From: Bin80 sp026709335
Lineage (GTDB): Bacteria > Bacteroidota > Rhodothermia > Rhodothermales > Bin80
Reading direction: 5' to 3'
DNA length: 64,000 bases
Assembly (NCBI GenBank): GCA_965200825.1
Contig: OZ241385.1
Location: forward strand, 2,356,001 to 2,420,000
Shown: piece by piece, positions 26,557 to 35,830 of the stretch
Numbering within the stretch: the first letter of the stretch is position 1
How the letters are laid out: every line of letters begins with the position of its first letter
The notes under the pieces: generated by a model
Database searches by the model: none
Told to the model about the DNA's origin: nothing
What the model saw: the letters and a program-made list of their open reading frames with translations, nothing else
Made by a program: the position numbers and the translations under genes

Positions 26557-28125
26557 TTAGTGTCGAAAGTGTCTTTTACCTGTAAATACCATTGCCATCC
26601 CTCGTTCGTTCGCTGCATCAATGACCTCCTGATCTCGTATTGAGCCGCCCGGTTGTACTGCAGCAATTGCACCACTGTCCGCCGCTGCAACTAATCCATC
26701 TGGAAACGGAAAAAATGCATCCGAAGCGATGACGCATCCTTCAAAATTTAAGCCTGATTTAGTGCCTTTGGACACTGCAATTTCTGAGGCATCAATCCGG
26801 CTCATTTGTCCAGCTCCAATTCCTATTGTTTGCTGATCTTTCGCATAGACAATGGCATTACTTTTCACATGTTTGGCGATGCGCCAGGCAAACATAAGAT
26901 CTAGGAGTTCTTTCTCGGTTGGTATGCGGTCTGTGACCGGTGTGAGCGAATCTTCGTCTGCCCGAGGATCTGTTGACTGATATAGTAATCCACCGAGTGC
27001 ATTACGGAGTAGATACGTGTTGATAGCTGAGGGTTTGAATAGGATCAATCTACGGTTTTTCTTCTTTTTGAGCGACTCTAGAGCATTTGAATCAAAAGAT
27101 GGTGCAATGATCAACTCCAGAAAGATACTGTCAATTGCTTCTGCCAATTCAAGAGTACAGGTTCGATTCATCACTACAATCCCACCAAATGGAGATTGTG
27201 TATCGGTTGCAAAGGCGCCATTCCAAGCCTGAACAAGCGTATCTGCGCTGGAAACCCCGCAGGGATTCGTATGCTTCAGGATCGCAATGGTCGGGGCTTC
27301 ATCCGAAAATTCATGGATGAGTGCAAGAGCAGCATCGAGATCAATCAGATTGTTGTACGAGAGCTCTTTTCCGTGAAGCTGAGTAAAGAATTGTTCCTGA
27401 CTACCGTAGAAAGCCGCTTTCTGATGTGGGTTTTCCCCGTAGCGGAGTACACTTGTACGGGGGAGCTTTAGGTGAATCTGGGTTGGTAGATCATCCTCAA
27501 CATCATCGTCAAAATAGTTGGTGATGGCCTGGTCATAGGCCGCCGTCATTGAAAAAGCACGATGTGCGAGGCGCCGCCTGAGATCAAGGGGAAGGTGTCC
27601 GTCGCTACCCTCGAGGGAAGACAGGATAACCGAATATTCGTGCGGTGAAGACACCACAGTGGTGTAAGCAAAATTCTTTGCTGCGGCTCGAATCATGGCA
27701 GGTCCTCCGATGTCAATATTTTCCGCAGCAATCGCGTCATTGACATCTTGGCGCTTCACAGCTTGCTCAAAGGGATAAAGATTCACGACTACCAAGTCAA
27801 TGGGTCTAATCCCATACATTGCGAGGTCTTTTTGATCCTCTTCTGCATCTCGTCTGGCCAGAATTCCTCCATGGATTACGGGATGAAGTGTTTTCACTCG
27901 CCCTCCAAGCATGGGAGGTGCTCCCGTGACATCCGCCACGTCGGTGACGCTGAGTCCGGCCGCTCGCAGGTGAGCAGCTGTACCCCCGGAGGAAACTAAT
28001 TCAATACCATACTTCTGAAGTCCCTGTGCAAACGGGATCAATCCTTTTTTATCAAAGACCGACAGTAAGGCACGGCGAGGTCGTACATGATTTGGTGCAG
28101 GAAGCTTCAGAGGTTCAATCGTCAT
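26557..28125 (-). CDS. purH: bifunctional AICAR formyltransferase / IMP cyclohydrolase
   Basis: A 522-residue enzyme for the last two steps of purine synthesis. The N-terminal MGS-like cyclohydrolase domain reads RRALLSVFDKKGLIPFAQGL, VSSGGTAAHLRAAGL and GGRVKTLHPVIHGGILARRD. The C-terminal formyltransferase has LRYGENPHQKAAFY, AILKHTNPCGVSS and the final DAFFPFPDGLVAAADSGAIAA-type block. The start overlaps the end of purN by 11 bp, so the two are translated together. Confidence 0.97.
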   Translation of the reverse strand: MTIEPLKLPAPNHVRPRRALLSVFDKKGLIPFAQGLQKYGIELVSSGGTAAHLRAAGLSVTDVADVTGAPPMLGGRVKTLHPVIHGGILARRDAEEDQKDLAMYGIRPIDLVVVNLYPFEQAVKRQDVNDAIAAENIDIGGPAMIRAAAKNFAYTTVVSSPHEYSVILSSLEGSDGHLPLDLRRRLAHRAFSMTAAYDQAITNYFDDDVEDDLPTQIHLKLPRTSVLRYGENPHQKAAFYGSQEQFFTQLHGKELSYNNLIDLDAALALIHEFSDEAPTIAILKHTNPCGVSSADTLVQAWNGAFATDTQSPFGGIVVMNRTCTLELAEAIDSIFLELIIAPSFDSNALESLKKKKNRRLILFKPSAINTYLLRNALGGLLYQSTDPRADEDSLTPVTDRIPTEKELLDLMFAWRIAKHVKSNAIVYAKDQQTIGIGAGQMSRIDASEIAVSKGTKSGLNFEGCVIASDAFFPFPDGLVAAADSGAIAAVQPGGSIRDQEVIDAANERGMAMVFTGKRHFRH

Positions 28126-28741
28126 GGATAGTTGGCGTAATTGAGACGTGTCGGCCTTCTACCTGAACACGCCCTTGTGCGATCAGATGAATAGCTTTTG
28201 GGAAAAGCTGATGTTCGATATCTAGGATTCGCGAGGCCAGGGAATCAGGTGTGTCATCTGTCAAAACCGGAACTCTTTCCTGGATCAGAATGGGTCCAGT
28301 ATCATATTCTTCATCGACAAAGTGAACCGTCGCCCCGCTGAAAGTTTCTTTTGCTTTGATCACTGCTTCATGGACATATCTTCCATAGAGGCCTTTGCCT
28401 CCGAAGCGTGGTAACAGAGAAGGGTGAATATTGAGGATCCGTCCCTGGAACAGTTCAATCAATTTAGGCGGAATTTTTGATAGATATCCAGCGAGCGCGA
28501 TTAAATCAATTTTTTCTTTGTGCAAGAGAGCACGTAGCTTCTCAATATACAGTTCTTCGTTTTCGAAGCTACCAGGGGACAAAACGTGCGCAGGAATTTC
28601 CAGTTGTTCAGCTCGTTTGAGTACACCAGCCTGAGCTCGGTTACTGATCAGAAGGGCAACCCTATACTCTCGGGCACGTTCTGCAAGTGCCTGAAAATTC
28701 GATCCTCCTCCGGAGGCAAAGACCGCGACACGCAAACCCAT
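28115..28741 (-). CDS. purN: phosphoribosylglycinamide formyltransferase
   Basis: A 208-residue folate-dependent GAR transformylase. RVAVFASGGGSNFQAL binds phosphate; the active site is visible as AGYLSKIPP, then RILNIHPSLLPRFGG (Asn, His) and VHFVDEEYDTGPILIQ (Asp). It is first in the purN-purH pair. TAAATTTG lies only 3 nt before the ATG, so it is probably not a promoter. Confidence 0.95.
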   Translation of the reverse strand: MGLRVAVFASGGGSNFQALAERAREYRVALLISNRAQAGVLKRAEQLEIPAHVLSPGSFENEELYIEKLRALLHKEKIDLIALAGYLSKIPPKLIELFQGRILNIHPSLLPRFGGKGLYGRYVHEAVIKAKETFSGATVHFVDEEYDTGPILIQERVPVLTDDTPDSLASRILDIEHQLFPKAIHLIAQGRVQVEGRHVSITPTIHDD

Positions 28742-29085
28742 TTCAAATTTAAGACAGGTTCAAGAGGAATGACAGAACAATCCGAGAATTCCAAATCATT
28801 AGATCCTCTCTTGTTACGGCTTGGACAATTCCAGGAAGGCCACATTCTTTTCGATCTCAACAGCGCATCTTGCAGATAGAGAGCGGACAATTCTTGGGTC
28901 ACTCACAGCCGGTAAATATCATATGAAGGATCTCATGTCTGAGCAGGAATTTACAACAAAATCAGACACAAGATGTTCACGAATTCTGTCAAGTTTCGTT
29001 GAATCTACCAGTATTGTTCATGGATGCTCGAGCGTCACCCACACAGTCATTTGTTAGTACAATAGGATGGCATGAAAGGACGTGA
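28742..29085. other. intergenic, upstream region of purN
   Basis: A 344-bp gap between the LD-carboxypeptidase end and purN start. A 36-codon plus-strand frame from about 28768 (LLLRLGQFQEGH) and nearby frames show no family I can name. The purN promoter should lie here, but I cannot pick it out. Confidence 0.4.
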
Positions 29086-29994
29086 TCATTTGGTGACGGG
29101 TTCCAAGATCTCAAGGCATGCACGGTGGGGATCTACAGTGAGTGTGGCAGTTACTCCTACGGGGAGTATTTTACGAGGCAGAAAATGCCCATAATTCAAC
29201 CCTGACGCTATCGGCCATGAATATCTGCTCACACAGTTGAGGATAGCTTCACGCACACTAATGTCGGTTTTGGTTTCCGTTGACTTATTTCCGGTAAAGG
29301 CCCCCACGACTAAACCTCCAAGTTCAGCAAGGATTCCTGCATTGTTCAATTGAGTCAGGAGTCCATCAATTCTATAGGGCGGTTCATTGACATCTTCAAT
29401 GAACAGAATCCTGCCCCTTAAGTCGGGCAGATATCTGGAGCCGATCAAACGTACGATCATAGATAGGTTTCCTCCCAGCAGGGTTCCGGTACATTGGCCG
29501 GCGCGGACGGTTTCCAGCCCTTCAAATGGATCAGGGAGCTGTCCTTCAAGTAATCTTCGGACATCTGCTTTCATGCCAGCGTTCAACTCACTCCACTCCA
29601 AAACGACGGGTCCTGAAATTGACCGCCACCCGGCATATTTGAAAAGTGAAAGTTGCAGTGCAGTGATGTCGCTGTATCCAATCAGGATCCCCGGCGAGTG
29701 CCGTGCTGCGGCATAGTTAATTTGATCTAGAATGCGGAGACATCCATATCCTCCACGAATGGCAATCAGATATCTTGTTCTGTCAAGCATCTGATTAAAT
29801 TGGGACGCCCGCTCGGAGTCTGTGCCACTCAGGTATTCGCGCCGGGAGAGCTGACTGCTATCCCAGTGATATGGATAGCCATCTGCAAACAATGCATTTA
29901 ATCCACGATCCAGTTTTTCAGAAACTCTTGGAGCGCTTGCGGGCGCAACAACTCCAAGCGCTTGGTCAGGTTGCCATACTGGGCAATAAGCCAT
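29086..29994 (-). CDS. LD-carboxypeptidase, S66 family (LdcA/MccF type)
   Basis: A 302-residue serine peptidase. LGVVAPASAPRVSEKL opens the fold; AIRGGYGCLRILDQINY precedes the nucleophile Ser in ILIGYSDITALQL, and the C-terminal half has GGNLSMIVRLIGS, FIEDVNEPPYRIDGLLTQL (Glu) and SGLNYGHFLPRKILPVG (His). Most relatives cut the L,D bond of muropeptide tetrapeptides in the cytoplasm during wall recycling; some give immunity to microcin C-like compounds. Nothing nearby favours the second role. Confidence 0.88.
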   Translation of the reverse strand: MAYCPVWQPDQALGVVAPASAPRVSEKLDRGLNALFADGYPYHWDSSQLSRREYLSGTDSERASQFNQMLDRTRYLIAIRGGYGCLRILDQINYAAARHSPGILIGYSDITALQLSLFKYAGWRSISGPVVLEWSELNAGMKADVRRLLEGQLPDPFEGLETVRAGQCTGTLLGGNLSMIVRLIGSRYLPDLRGRILFIEDVNEPPYRIDGLLTQLNNAGILAELGGLVVGAFTGNKSTETKTDISVREAILNCVSRYSWPIASGLNYGHFLPRKILPVGVTATLTVDPHRACLEILEPVTK

Positions 29995-30059
29995 AATTTA
30001 TAGGAGTAAAAACATGCTTTTTCAGTAAACGAACCATTTGGTAGAATGGTTGGATTCAA

Positions 30060-30746
30060 ATGGCTCAGAGGATTGTAATACGGCCTCCTGAATATTGGCC
30101 GGGGCTGGCGTTTGCTGCGTTGATGCAGGCGGCAGATATTGTGGTTTTGGCGGATACATTTCAGTATAGTCGACAATCATTACAGAATCGTATGCGTATT
30201 CGAAATCCCGACGGGTGGCAGTGGGTCTCCGTGCCATTGAAAGCAGGGCAGCACGGGCAACCACAGTTCCTCACCAGGATTCGACCCGTGCCAGGTTGGC
30301 GAAAACGTCATTGGAAGGCAATCCTGTATAATTATAGCCAATCTCCGTATTTTGATCATTACAAAGATTCAATCAGGTCTCTGTATCTACAGGACTGGAA
30401 GTATCTTGGAGAGTTGAATATTGCAACGGCTCGGCTGGTTCATCAGTGGCTGGGTGGATCCTCTCCTCTATTGCCTGCAAATGAGTTGGAAGGTGCTCCC
30501 GACAGCATGGAGAAAGTCTTGGAATGCTGGCCGGAAGCTGACTTGTTGGCACCGGCAGGGATCCCCGAACCATTGTCGGCTCATCGGTTGTATTTTTCAT
30601 CTCCAAACTATCGCCAAACGTTCGCCGGGTTTGTTACAGGGATGACCGTTCTGGACTTGATTTTTAATTATGGACCCGAGAGCAGGGGTTTACTTTGTGC
30701 CGGCACACGAATTCAACTCGTTGACATAAAACAAAGCAGCAAATGA
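30060..30746 (+). CDS. WbqC-like family protein
   Basis: A 228-residue protein matching the WbqC-like pattern: RPPEYWPGLAFAALMQAAD, VVLADTFQYSRQSLQNRMRIR, then WVSVPLK, WRKRHWKAILYNYSQSPYF and YLGELNIATARLVHQWLG. The family is found beside polysaccharide and lipid-synthesis genes and is suggested to act in amide or glycine-type modifications of sugars, but its reaction is not settled. The stop overlaps the MscS start by ATGA, so they are translationally coupled. Confidence 0.8.
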   Translation: MAQRIVIRPPEYWPGLAFAALMQAADIVVLADTFQYSRQSLQNRMRIRNPDGWQWVSVPLKAGQHGQPQFLTRIRPVPGWRKRHWKAILYNYSQSPYFDHYKDSIRSLYLQDWKYLGELNIATARLVHQWLGGSSPLLPANELEGAPDSMEKVLECWPEADLLAPAGIPEPLSAHRLYFSSPNYRQTFAGFVTGMTVLDLIFNYGPESRGLLCAGTRIQLVDIKQSSK

Positions 30747-31837
30747 ATCTTTCTTTTTTAGTGGAAGAGATATTGTGGGGAATCGCAATCGGTCAACTGA
30801 TCTTAGCGGGAGTGATTCTCCTGTTGGGGGTTCTGGCTCAGACCGTTTCGAGGCGTTTATTGTCTTGGACCATCGGTCGATGGACCAGGGACAGAGATAC
30901 GATTTTACTGGATGATGTAAATCGACTTTTGGTCAAGCCACTCAGTTTTTTGATCAATGTTGCGCTCTGGAATGTGGTAATTGGCATTTTAAGCCTTCCG
31001 CAAGAACCCCTGAATATTCACCTCTGGGCGAGCAGGATTGGAATGGCCGCCATGACAATTGTAATAGGCTACTGTGCAATTCATGTAATAGATGTCTTTG
31101 CAGGAGTTGCGGCCCGGGTTACTGAAAAAACGGAAACAAAACTGGATGATCAATTGGTAAATCCGATTAGCAATATCGTCAAAATATTGACGATATTGTT
31201 TCTGATTGCAACTGTTCTGGGGCAGTTCGGGTATTCGGCCGCCGGTCTGATTGCAAGTTTGAGTATCGGCGGGTTGGCAGTCGCATTTGCTGCAAAAGAT
31301 ACTCTGGCAAACGTGTTCGGCTCCATCGTGATATTCAGTGAGCGGCCGTTTCAGATTGGCGATGTAGTGGAAATCAATGGGATTACAGGAGCGGTGGAAG
31401 AAGTCGGGATTCGTAGCACACGGATTCGGCAGTTTGACAGGACAATTTCCATTATTCCGAATCAGATCTTTACGACGTCAGAGATCTGCAATCTTTCTAT
31501 GCGCAATTCACGGCGGGTTCGCTTTGAAGTGACCTTGACACATGAGGCAACCGTAGCACAGCTGGATCAATTTATGACTTCAATCAAGGACTCACTTGAA
31601 GAGCGAGATGATCTTCGTACGGATGAGAGTATGGTTCGGCTAACTAGATTGGATACCAGTGGTATCAGTGTCTTGGTACAGGCCTTTACCATTTCATCCG
31701 ATTTTGAAGAATTCATGGTGAGCCAAGAAGAGATTCTGATGACTGCCCGCAAATTGGTGGAAGAGCAGGCGCTTCCCATCATGCCTACGAAGGAAATTCG
31801 CCTTTCTGGCCAAACTAAATCCAGTACAACAGACTGA
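30743..31837 (+). CDS. small-conductance mechanosensitive channel (MscS family)
   Basis: A 364-residue channel with about five membrane segments. The last, pore-lining helix is AAGLIASLSIGGLAVAFAAKDTLANVFGSIVIF, followed by the beta domain ERPFQIGDVVEINGITGAVEEVGIRSTRIR, diagnostic of MscS. It would release solutes under osmotic down-shock. It overlaps the WbqC-like gene by 4 bp and precedes the DUF4212/symporter pair. Confidence 0.93.
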   Translation: MNLSFLVEEILWGIAIGQLILAGVILLLGVLAQTVSRRLLSWTIGRWTRDRDTILLDDVNRLLVKPLSFLINVALWNVVIGILSLPQEPLNIHLWASRIGMAAMTIVIGYCAIHVIDVFAGVAARVTEKTETKLDDQLVNPISNIVKILTILFLIATVLGQFGYSAAGLIASLSIGGLAVAFAAKDTLANVFGSIVIFSERPFQIGDVVEINGITGAVEEVGIRSTRIRQFDRTISIIPNQIFTTSEICNLSMRNSRRVRFEVTLTHEATVAQLDQFMTSIKDSLEERDDLRTDESMVRLTRLDTSGISVLVQAFTISSDFEEFMVSQEEILMTARKLVEEQALPIMPTKEIRLSGQTKSSTTD

Positions 31838-31905
31838 CATGTCTGGAGTAATTTGTTGAGAACTCTTCACAGGTTCCTATATTTCGATGATCAATCTGTT
31901 ACCCC

Positions 31906-32154
31906 ATGAACCCTGATCGGTATTGGAAAATCAATCTGCGCTACCTGAGCATCCTTCTTGGAATCTGGTTTCTGGTTTCATTCGGCGCCAGTGTTCTGTT
32001 TGTGGAATTGCTGGATCAGGTTCGTGTATACGGTTTTAAGCTGGGGTTCTGGTTTGCACAGCAAGGGGCGATTTATGTGTTTGTCGGGATAATTTTTGTG
32101 TATGTAATTCTGATGAATAGACTGGATCGGCAATCAAATACGGAGGGTGCATGA
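31906..32154 (+). CDS. DUF4212 small subunit of sodium:solute symporter
   Basis: An 82-residue membrane protein with two hydrophobic segments (LSILLGIWFLVSFGASVLF and GAIYVFVGIIFVYVILM) and the diagnostic RYWKINLRYLSILL and FGFKLGFWFAQQG-like text (YGFKLGFWFAQQG). DUF4212 proteins accompany symporters of the VC_2705/ActP-like group. The stop overlaps the symporter ATG (ATGA), which supports a two-subunit transporter. Confidence 0.9.
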   Translation: MNPDRYWKINLRYLSILLGIWFLVSFGASVLFVELLDQVRVYGFKLGFWFAQQGAIYVFVGIIFVYVILMNRLDRQSNTEGA

Positions 32155-33833
32155 ACGTACAGGCATGGACTTTTGTATTGGTCGGGTTATCCTTTGCTCT
32201 GTATATCGGAGTTGCAATCTGGTCCCGTGCAGGATCTACCAAAGAATTTTATGTTGCCGGTGGTCGAGTTCATCCGGTATTGAACGGAATGGCAACCGCG
32301 GCAGATTGGATGAGCGCCGCATCGTTTATTTCCATGGCAGGGTTGATAGCCTTTATGGGGCGCGATGGCAGCGTATATCTTCTGGGCTGGACGGGTGGCT
32401 ACGTGCTCCTTGCACTGCTTTTGGCTCCATATTTGCGCAAGTTTGGAAAATTTACAGTTCCTGATTTTGTTGGGGACAGATACTATTCTCAGACTGCTCG
32501 ATTCGTCGCAGTACTCTGTGCGATTTTTGTTTCGTTCACGTATGTAGCAGGGCAGATGCGAGGTGTAGGGATTGTGTTCTCCCGATTCTTGGAAATTGAC
32601 ATTGTACCGGGAGTTCTAATTGGAATGGGGATTGTGTTTTTCTATGCAGTACTCGGGGGGATGCGCGGGATCACCTATACACAGGTTGCCCAGTACTGTG
32701 TGTTGATCTTTGCATATCTGGTTCCGGCGATTTTCATTTCGCTACTAATGACAGGTAATGTGATACCGCAGATTGGGTTTGGAAGCACGCTGGTGGACGG
32801 CTCGGGTACCTATCTTCTGGATAAACTTGATGGTTTGAGTACCGACCTTGGCTTCGCGGCATACACGGATGGGCAAAGGGGTGTTATGGATGTCTTCGCT
32901 ATTACTGCAGCTCTGATGGTGGGCACTGCCGGGCTGCCACATGTGATCGTCCGGTTTTATACCGTACCCCGCATGCGGGATGCTCGTACGAGCGCAGGAT
33001 GGGCACTCGTATTTATTGCACTACTGTATACAAGTGCACCCGCGGTTGCGGCATTTGCCAGAACCAACCTCCTGACCACGATTGTGGATCGCCCGTATTC
33101 TGAAGTTCCCGGATGGTTTAAGAATTGGGAGCAGACCGGATTGATTGAATTTCATGACAAAAACGGGGATGGAGTAATTCAGTATGTCGGGCCGGCATCG
33201 GATCTGGAAAACGAGTTAACCATTGATCGAGATATTATGGTTCTCGCAAATCCGGAAATTGCCAACCTTCCCGGTTGGGTGATTGGATTGGTTGCAGCTG
33301 GCGGACTTGCAGCTGCACTCTCTACTGCCGCCGGACTTCTGTTGGTCATCTCTACCGCCGTTGCCCGGGATCTCTTGAAAAAAGGATTTATGCCGGAAAT
33401 TTCAGAAAAGCGAGAGCTGTTGACTGCAAGGATCACGGCAGGAGTTGCCGTTGTAATTGCGGGTTATTTCGGCATAGACCCGCCGGGGTTTGTTGCACAG
33501 GTGGTTGCATTTGCGTTCGGGTTGGCTGCGGCATCCTTCTTTCCTGCGATTATTCTGGGCATCTTTACGAAGTGGATGAACAGGGATGGGGCAGTCAGCG
33601 GAATGATCACTGGCATTGTCTTTACTGCATGCTACATTATCTTTTTCAAGTTTGTACGTCCTGATCTTAACAGTTCAGAGTATTGGCTATTTGGCATTTC
33701 TCCCGAGGGAATTGGTGCTATAGGCATGATACTCAACTTTATTGTGGCGATCACAGTTTCCAGGTTCACCCCTCCTCCCCCGGCTTCCATACGTGCTCTA
33801 GTTGACAGAATTCGGGTCCCGGGCGAGGGTTAG
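32151..33833 (+). CDS. sodium:solute symporter, VC_2705/ActP-like
   Basis: A 560-residue permease of the SSS family with about 13 membrane segments. VAGGRVHPVLNGMATAADWMSAASFISMAGL and GLAAALSTAAGLLLVISTAVARDLL are the two signature regions. A loop at about residues 318-365 is rich in Asp/Asn (DKNGDGVIQ, EF-hand-like). Relatives carry acetate or short organic acids with Na+, but the substrate is not determined here. Paired with the DUF4212 gene by a 4-bp overlap. Confidence 0.9.
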   Translation: MNVQAWTFVLVGLSFALYIGVAIWSRAGSTKEFYVAGGRVHPVLNGMATAADWMSAASFISMAGLIAFMGRDGSVYLLGWTGGYVLLALLLAPYLRKFGKFTVPDFVGDRYYSQTARFVAVLCAIFVSFTYVAGQMRGVGIVFSRFLEIDIVPGVLIGMGIVFFYAVLGGMRGITYTQVAQYCVLIFAYLVPAIFISLLMTGNVIPQIGFGSTLVDGSGTYLLDKLDGLSTDLGFAAYTDGQRGVMDVFAITAALMVGTAGLPHVIVRFYTVPRMRDARTSAGWALVFIALLYTSAPAVAAFARTNLLTTIVDRPYSEVPGWFKNWEQTGLIEFHDKNGDGVIQYVGPASDLENELTIDRDIMVLANPEIANLPGWVIGLVAAGGLAAALSTAAGLLLVISTAVARDLLKKGFMPEISEKRELLTARITAGVAVVIAGYFGIDPPGFVAQVVAFAFGLAAASFFPAIILGIFTKWMNRDGAVSGMITGIVFTACYIIFFKFVRPDLNSSEYWLFGISPEGIGAIGMILNFIVAITVSRFTPPPPASIRALVDRIRVPGEG

Positions 33834-34054
33834 GATTTGTAATTCAATTCTGTAAATCTTAGATTAAAGGGCGATCAATCAATCTGATCCTTGGATTCCC
33901 AATATCCATGAGTCCTCTTTCTCTCCTTTGCACTGTATGTATTGAAGTCAACGCACGTTGGCATCACAAGGGTGACAGGGCATATACTCGTTTTAGTGTA
34001 ATTTCTGCGAATTCAATATTTTTAGGTCATTAACATAATTTACGCCCTTGACCC

Positions 34055-35656
34055 ATGCAGCTTGCAGTGATTGACTATGTAGTGTTTGGTGCGTATTGCC
34101 TCCTTATTGTGTCGTTGGGGCTATGGGTTTCCAGGGAAAAGAAAGGGAAGGTTCGAGATGCAGAAGATTATTTTCTGGCCAGCAAATCTCTTCCATGGTG
34201 GGCGATTGGTGCTTCACTGATTGCGTCTAACATCTCCGCGGAGCAATTTATCGGAATGTCAGGCTCCGGGTTTCGCCTGGGTTTAGCGATTGCGACGTAT
34301 GAATGGATGGCTGCAATTACGTTGCTTTTGGTTGCATGGTTGTTCATTCCTATCTACCTGAAGAAGGGCATCTACACGATGCCACAATTTCTTGAGACAC
34401 GCTACGATGGTCGTGTACGGACTCTTCTGGCCGTCTTTTGGCTGTTGGTGTATGTGTTTGTGAACCTCACATCTGTGGTCTATCTTGGCGCCCTTGCCCT
34501 GAAAGGAATCATGGGCATTGCACTTTGGCAAGGCGTCTTGGCTCTCGCGATTTTTGCTACTGTCTACAGTGTTTACGGGGGACTTAAGGCAGTTGCCTGG
34601 ACCGATGTGGTTCAGGTATGTTTTCTGATTGGAGGAGGGTTATTGACAACGGTTCTTGCACTGAACGCATATAGTGGTGGGGAAGGTGTTCTGGCTGGTT
34701 TTTCCAAGTTGCTTAGCGAAGTCCCCGACCGTTTCAATATGATTCTTCAGCAGGGTGAACTGCTGTATACGGATGATGATGGGATTCAGCAGGATGCATG
34801 GGAACTGCTTCCGGGAATCGGAGTCCTCGTTGGAGGGATGTGGGTTGCAAATTTGTTTTACTGGGGGTGCAACCAATACATTATTCAACGAACCTTGGCC
34901 GCACCCTCGCTTCGGGAGGCCCAACGCGGGGTTGCATTTGCAGGGTTTCTAAAGCTGCTTTTGCCGCTCATTGTCGTCATTCCTGGAATCGTTGCATATG
35001 CACTCGCGGCTCCAATCGGGGCCGCAGATGAAGCCTATCCATGGCTATTGAATGAGTATGTAGGGCCGGGATTGAAGGGACTCACATTTGCTGCACTGAT
35101 TGCAGCGATCGTATCATCTTTGGCTTCCATGATGAATAGCACCAGTACGATCTTTACCATGGATCTGTACCGTAACTATATCCGGCCAAACGCAAGCCAG
35201 CGGGACTTGGTACGAACAGGAAGATTGGTTGCGCTCGTTAGTATGACTATTGCCGTGATTTTGGCACCGCAATTAGCCTCGCTGGATCAGGTATTTCAGT
35301 ACATCCAGGAATATACAGGCTTCGTAAGTCCAGGTGTTCTTGCAATTTTTGTTCTCGGGCTGTTCTGGAAAAAAGCAACCTCGAATGCAGCTTTGATCTC
35401 TGCGGTGCTCAGCATTCCCCTGTCGGTCCTGATAAAATGGGCCCTGCCTAGTATGCCATTCATAAACCGGATGGGATGGGTTTTCGTAATCTCCGCAGCT
35501 CTAATTGTGGTAGTTTCTCTGGTTGAGGGGAAAGGGAAAGACAGCCCCAAAGCTATCGCACTCAGCCGCAGCATTATCCAGACGGATCCATTGTTTGCGA
35601 TCTTGTCCTTCGCAATTCTGGCGATCACTGCGAGCTTATATGTGATTTTCTGGTAG
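34055..35656 (+). CDS. sodium/sugar-type symporter (SSS family, SGLT-like)
   Basis: A 533-residue permease, about 14 membrane segments. Signature text: ISAEQFIGMSGSGFRLGLAIATYEW, GIYTMPQFLETRYDGR, YGGLKAVAWTDVVQ and AALIAAIVSSLASMMNSTSTIFTMDLYR, all typical of the SGLT branch that takes up sugars or inositol with Na+. The substrate is inferred only from the branch. A 221-bp gap separates it from the preceding symporter, so it probably has its own promoter. Confidence 0.9.
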   Translation: MQLAVIDYVVFGAYCLLIVSLGLWVSREKKGKVRDAEDYFLASKSLPWWAIGASLIASNISAEQFIGMSGSGFRLGLAIATYEWMAAITLLLVAWLFIPIYLKKGIYTMPQFLETRYDGRVRTLLAVFWLLVYVFVNLTSVVYLGALALKGIMGIALWQGVLALAIFATVYSVYGGLKAVAWTDVVQVCFLIGGGLLTTVLALNAYSGGEGVLAGFSKLLSEVPDRFNMILQQGELLYTDDDGIQQDAWELLPGIGVLVGGMWVANLFYWGCNQYIIQRTLAAPSLREAQRGVAFAGFLKLLLPLIVVIPGIVAYALAAPIGAADEAYPWLLNEYVGPGLKGLTFAALIAAIVSSLASMMNSTSTIFTMDLYRNYIRPNASQRDLVRTGRLVALVSMTIAVILAPQLASLDQVFQYIQEYTGFVSPGVLAIFVLGLFWKKATSNAALISAVLSIPLSVLIKWALPSMPFINRMGWVFVISAALIVVVSLVEGKGKDSPKAIALSRSIIQTDPLFAILSFAILAITASLYVIFW

Positions 35657-35830
35657 ATCTGGTTTTGCAGGAATTGCAATTAGTCTGAATATCATCACAC
35701 TTTAAGCGTGGGAAGCCAGGCTAACCAGTGGTTCTTGAGATCGGGTGAAGGAGATACACAGATCAGAAATACATTCCTGATCGTTTTATTGTTAAAAATT
35801 AGGTTTGTCCGTCAAGTTACATCGCCACTC

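Noticed and set aside
28586..28879. plus-strand frame ending LLLRLGQFQEGH-type text, considered as a decayed orotate phosphoribosyltransferase start
   Set aside because: Only a few residues resemble that family and no continuation appears in other frames.
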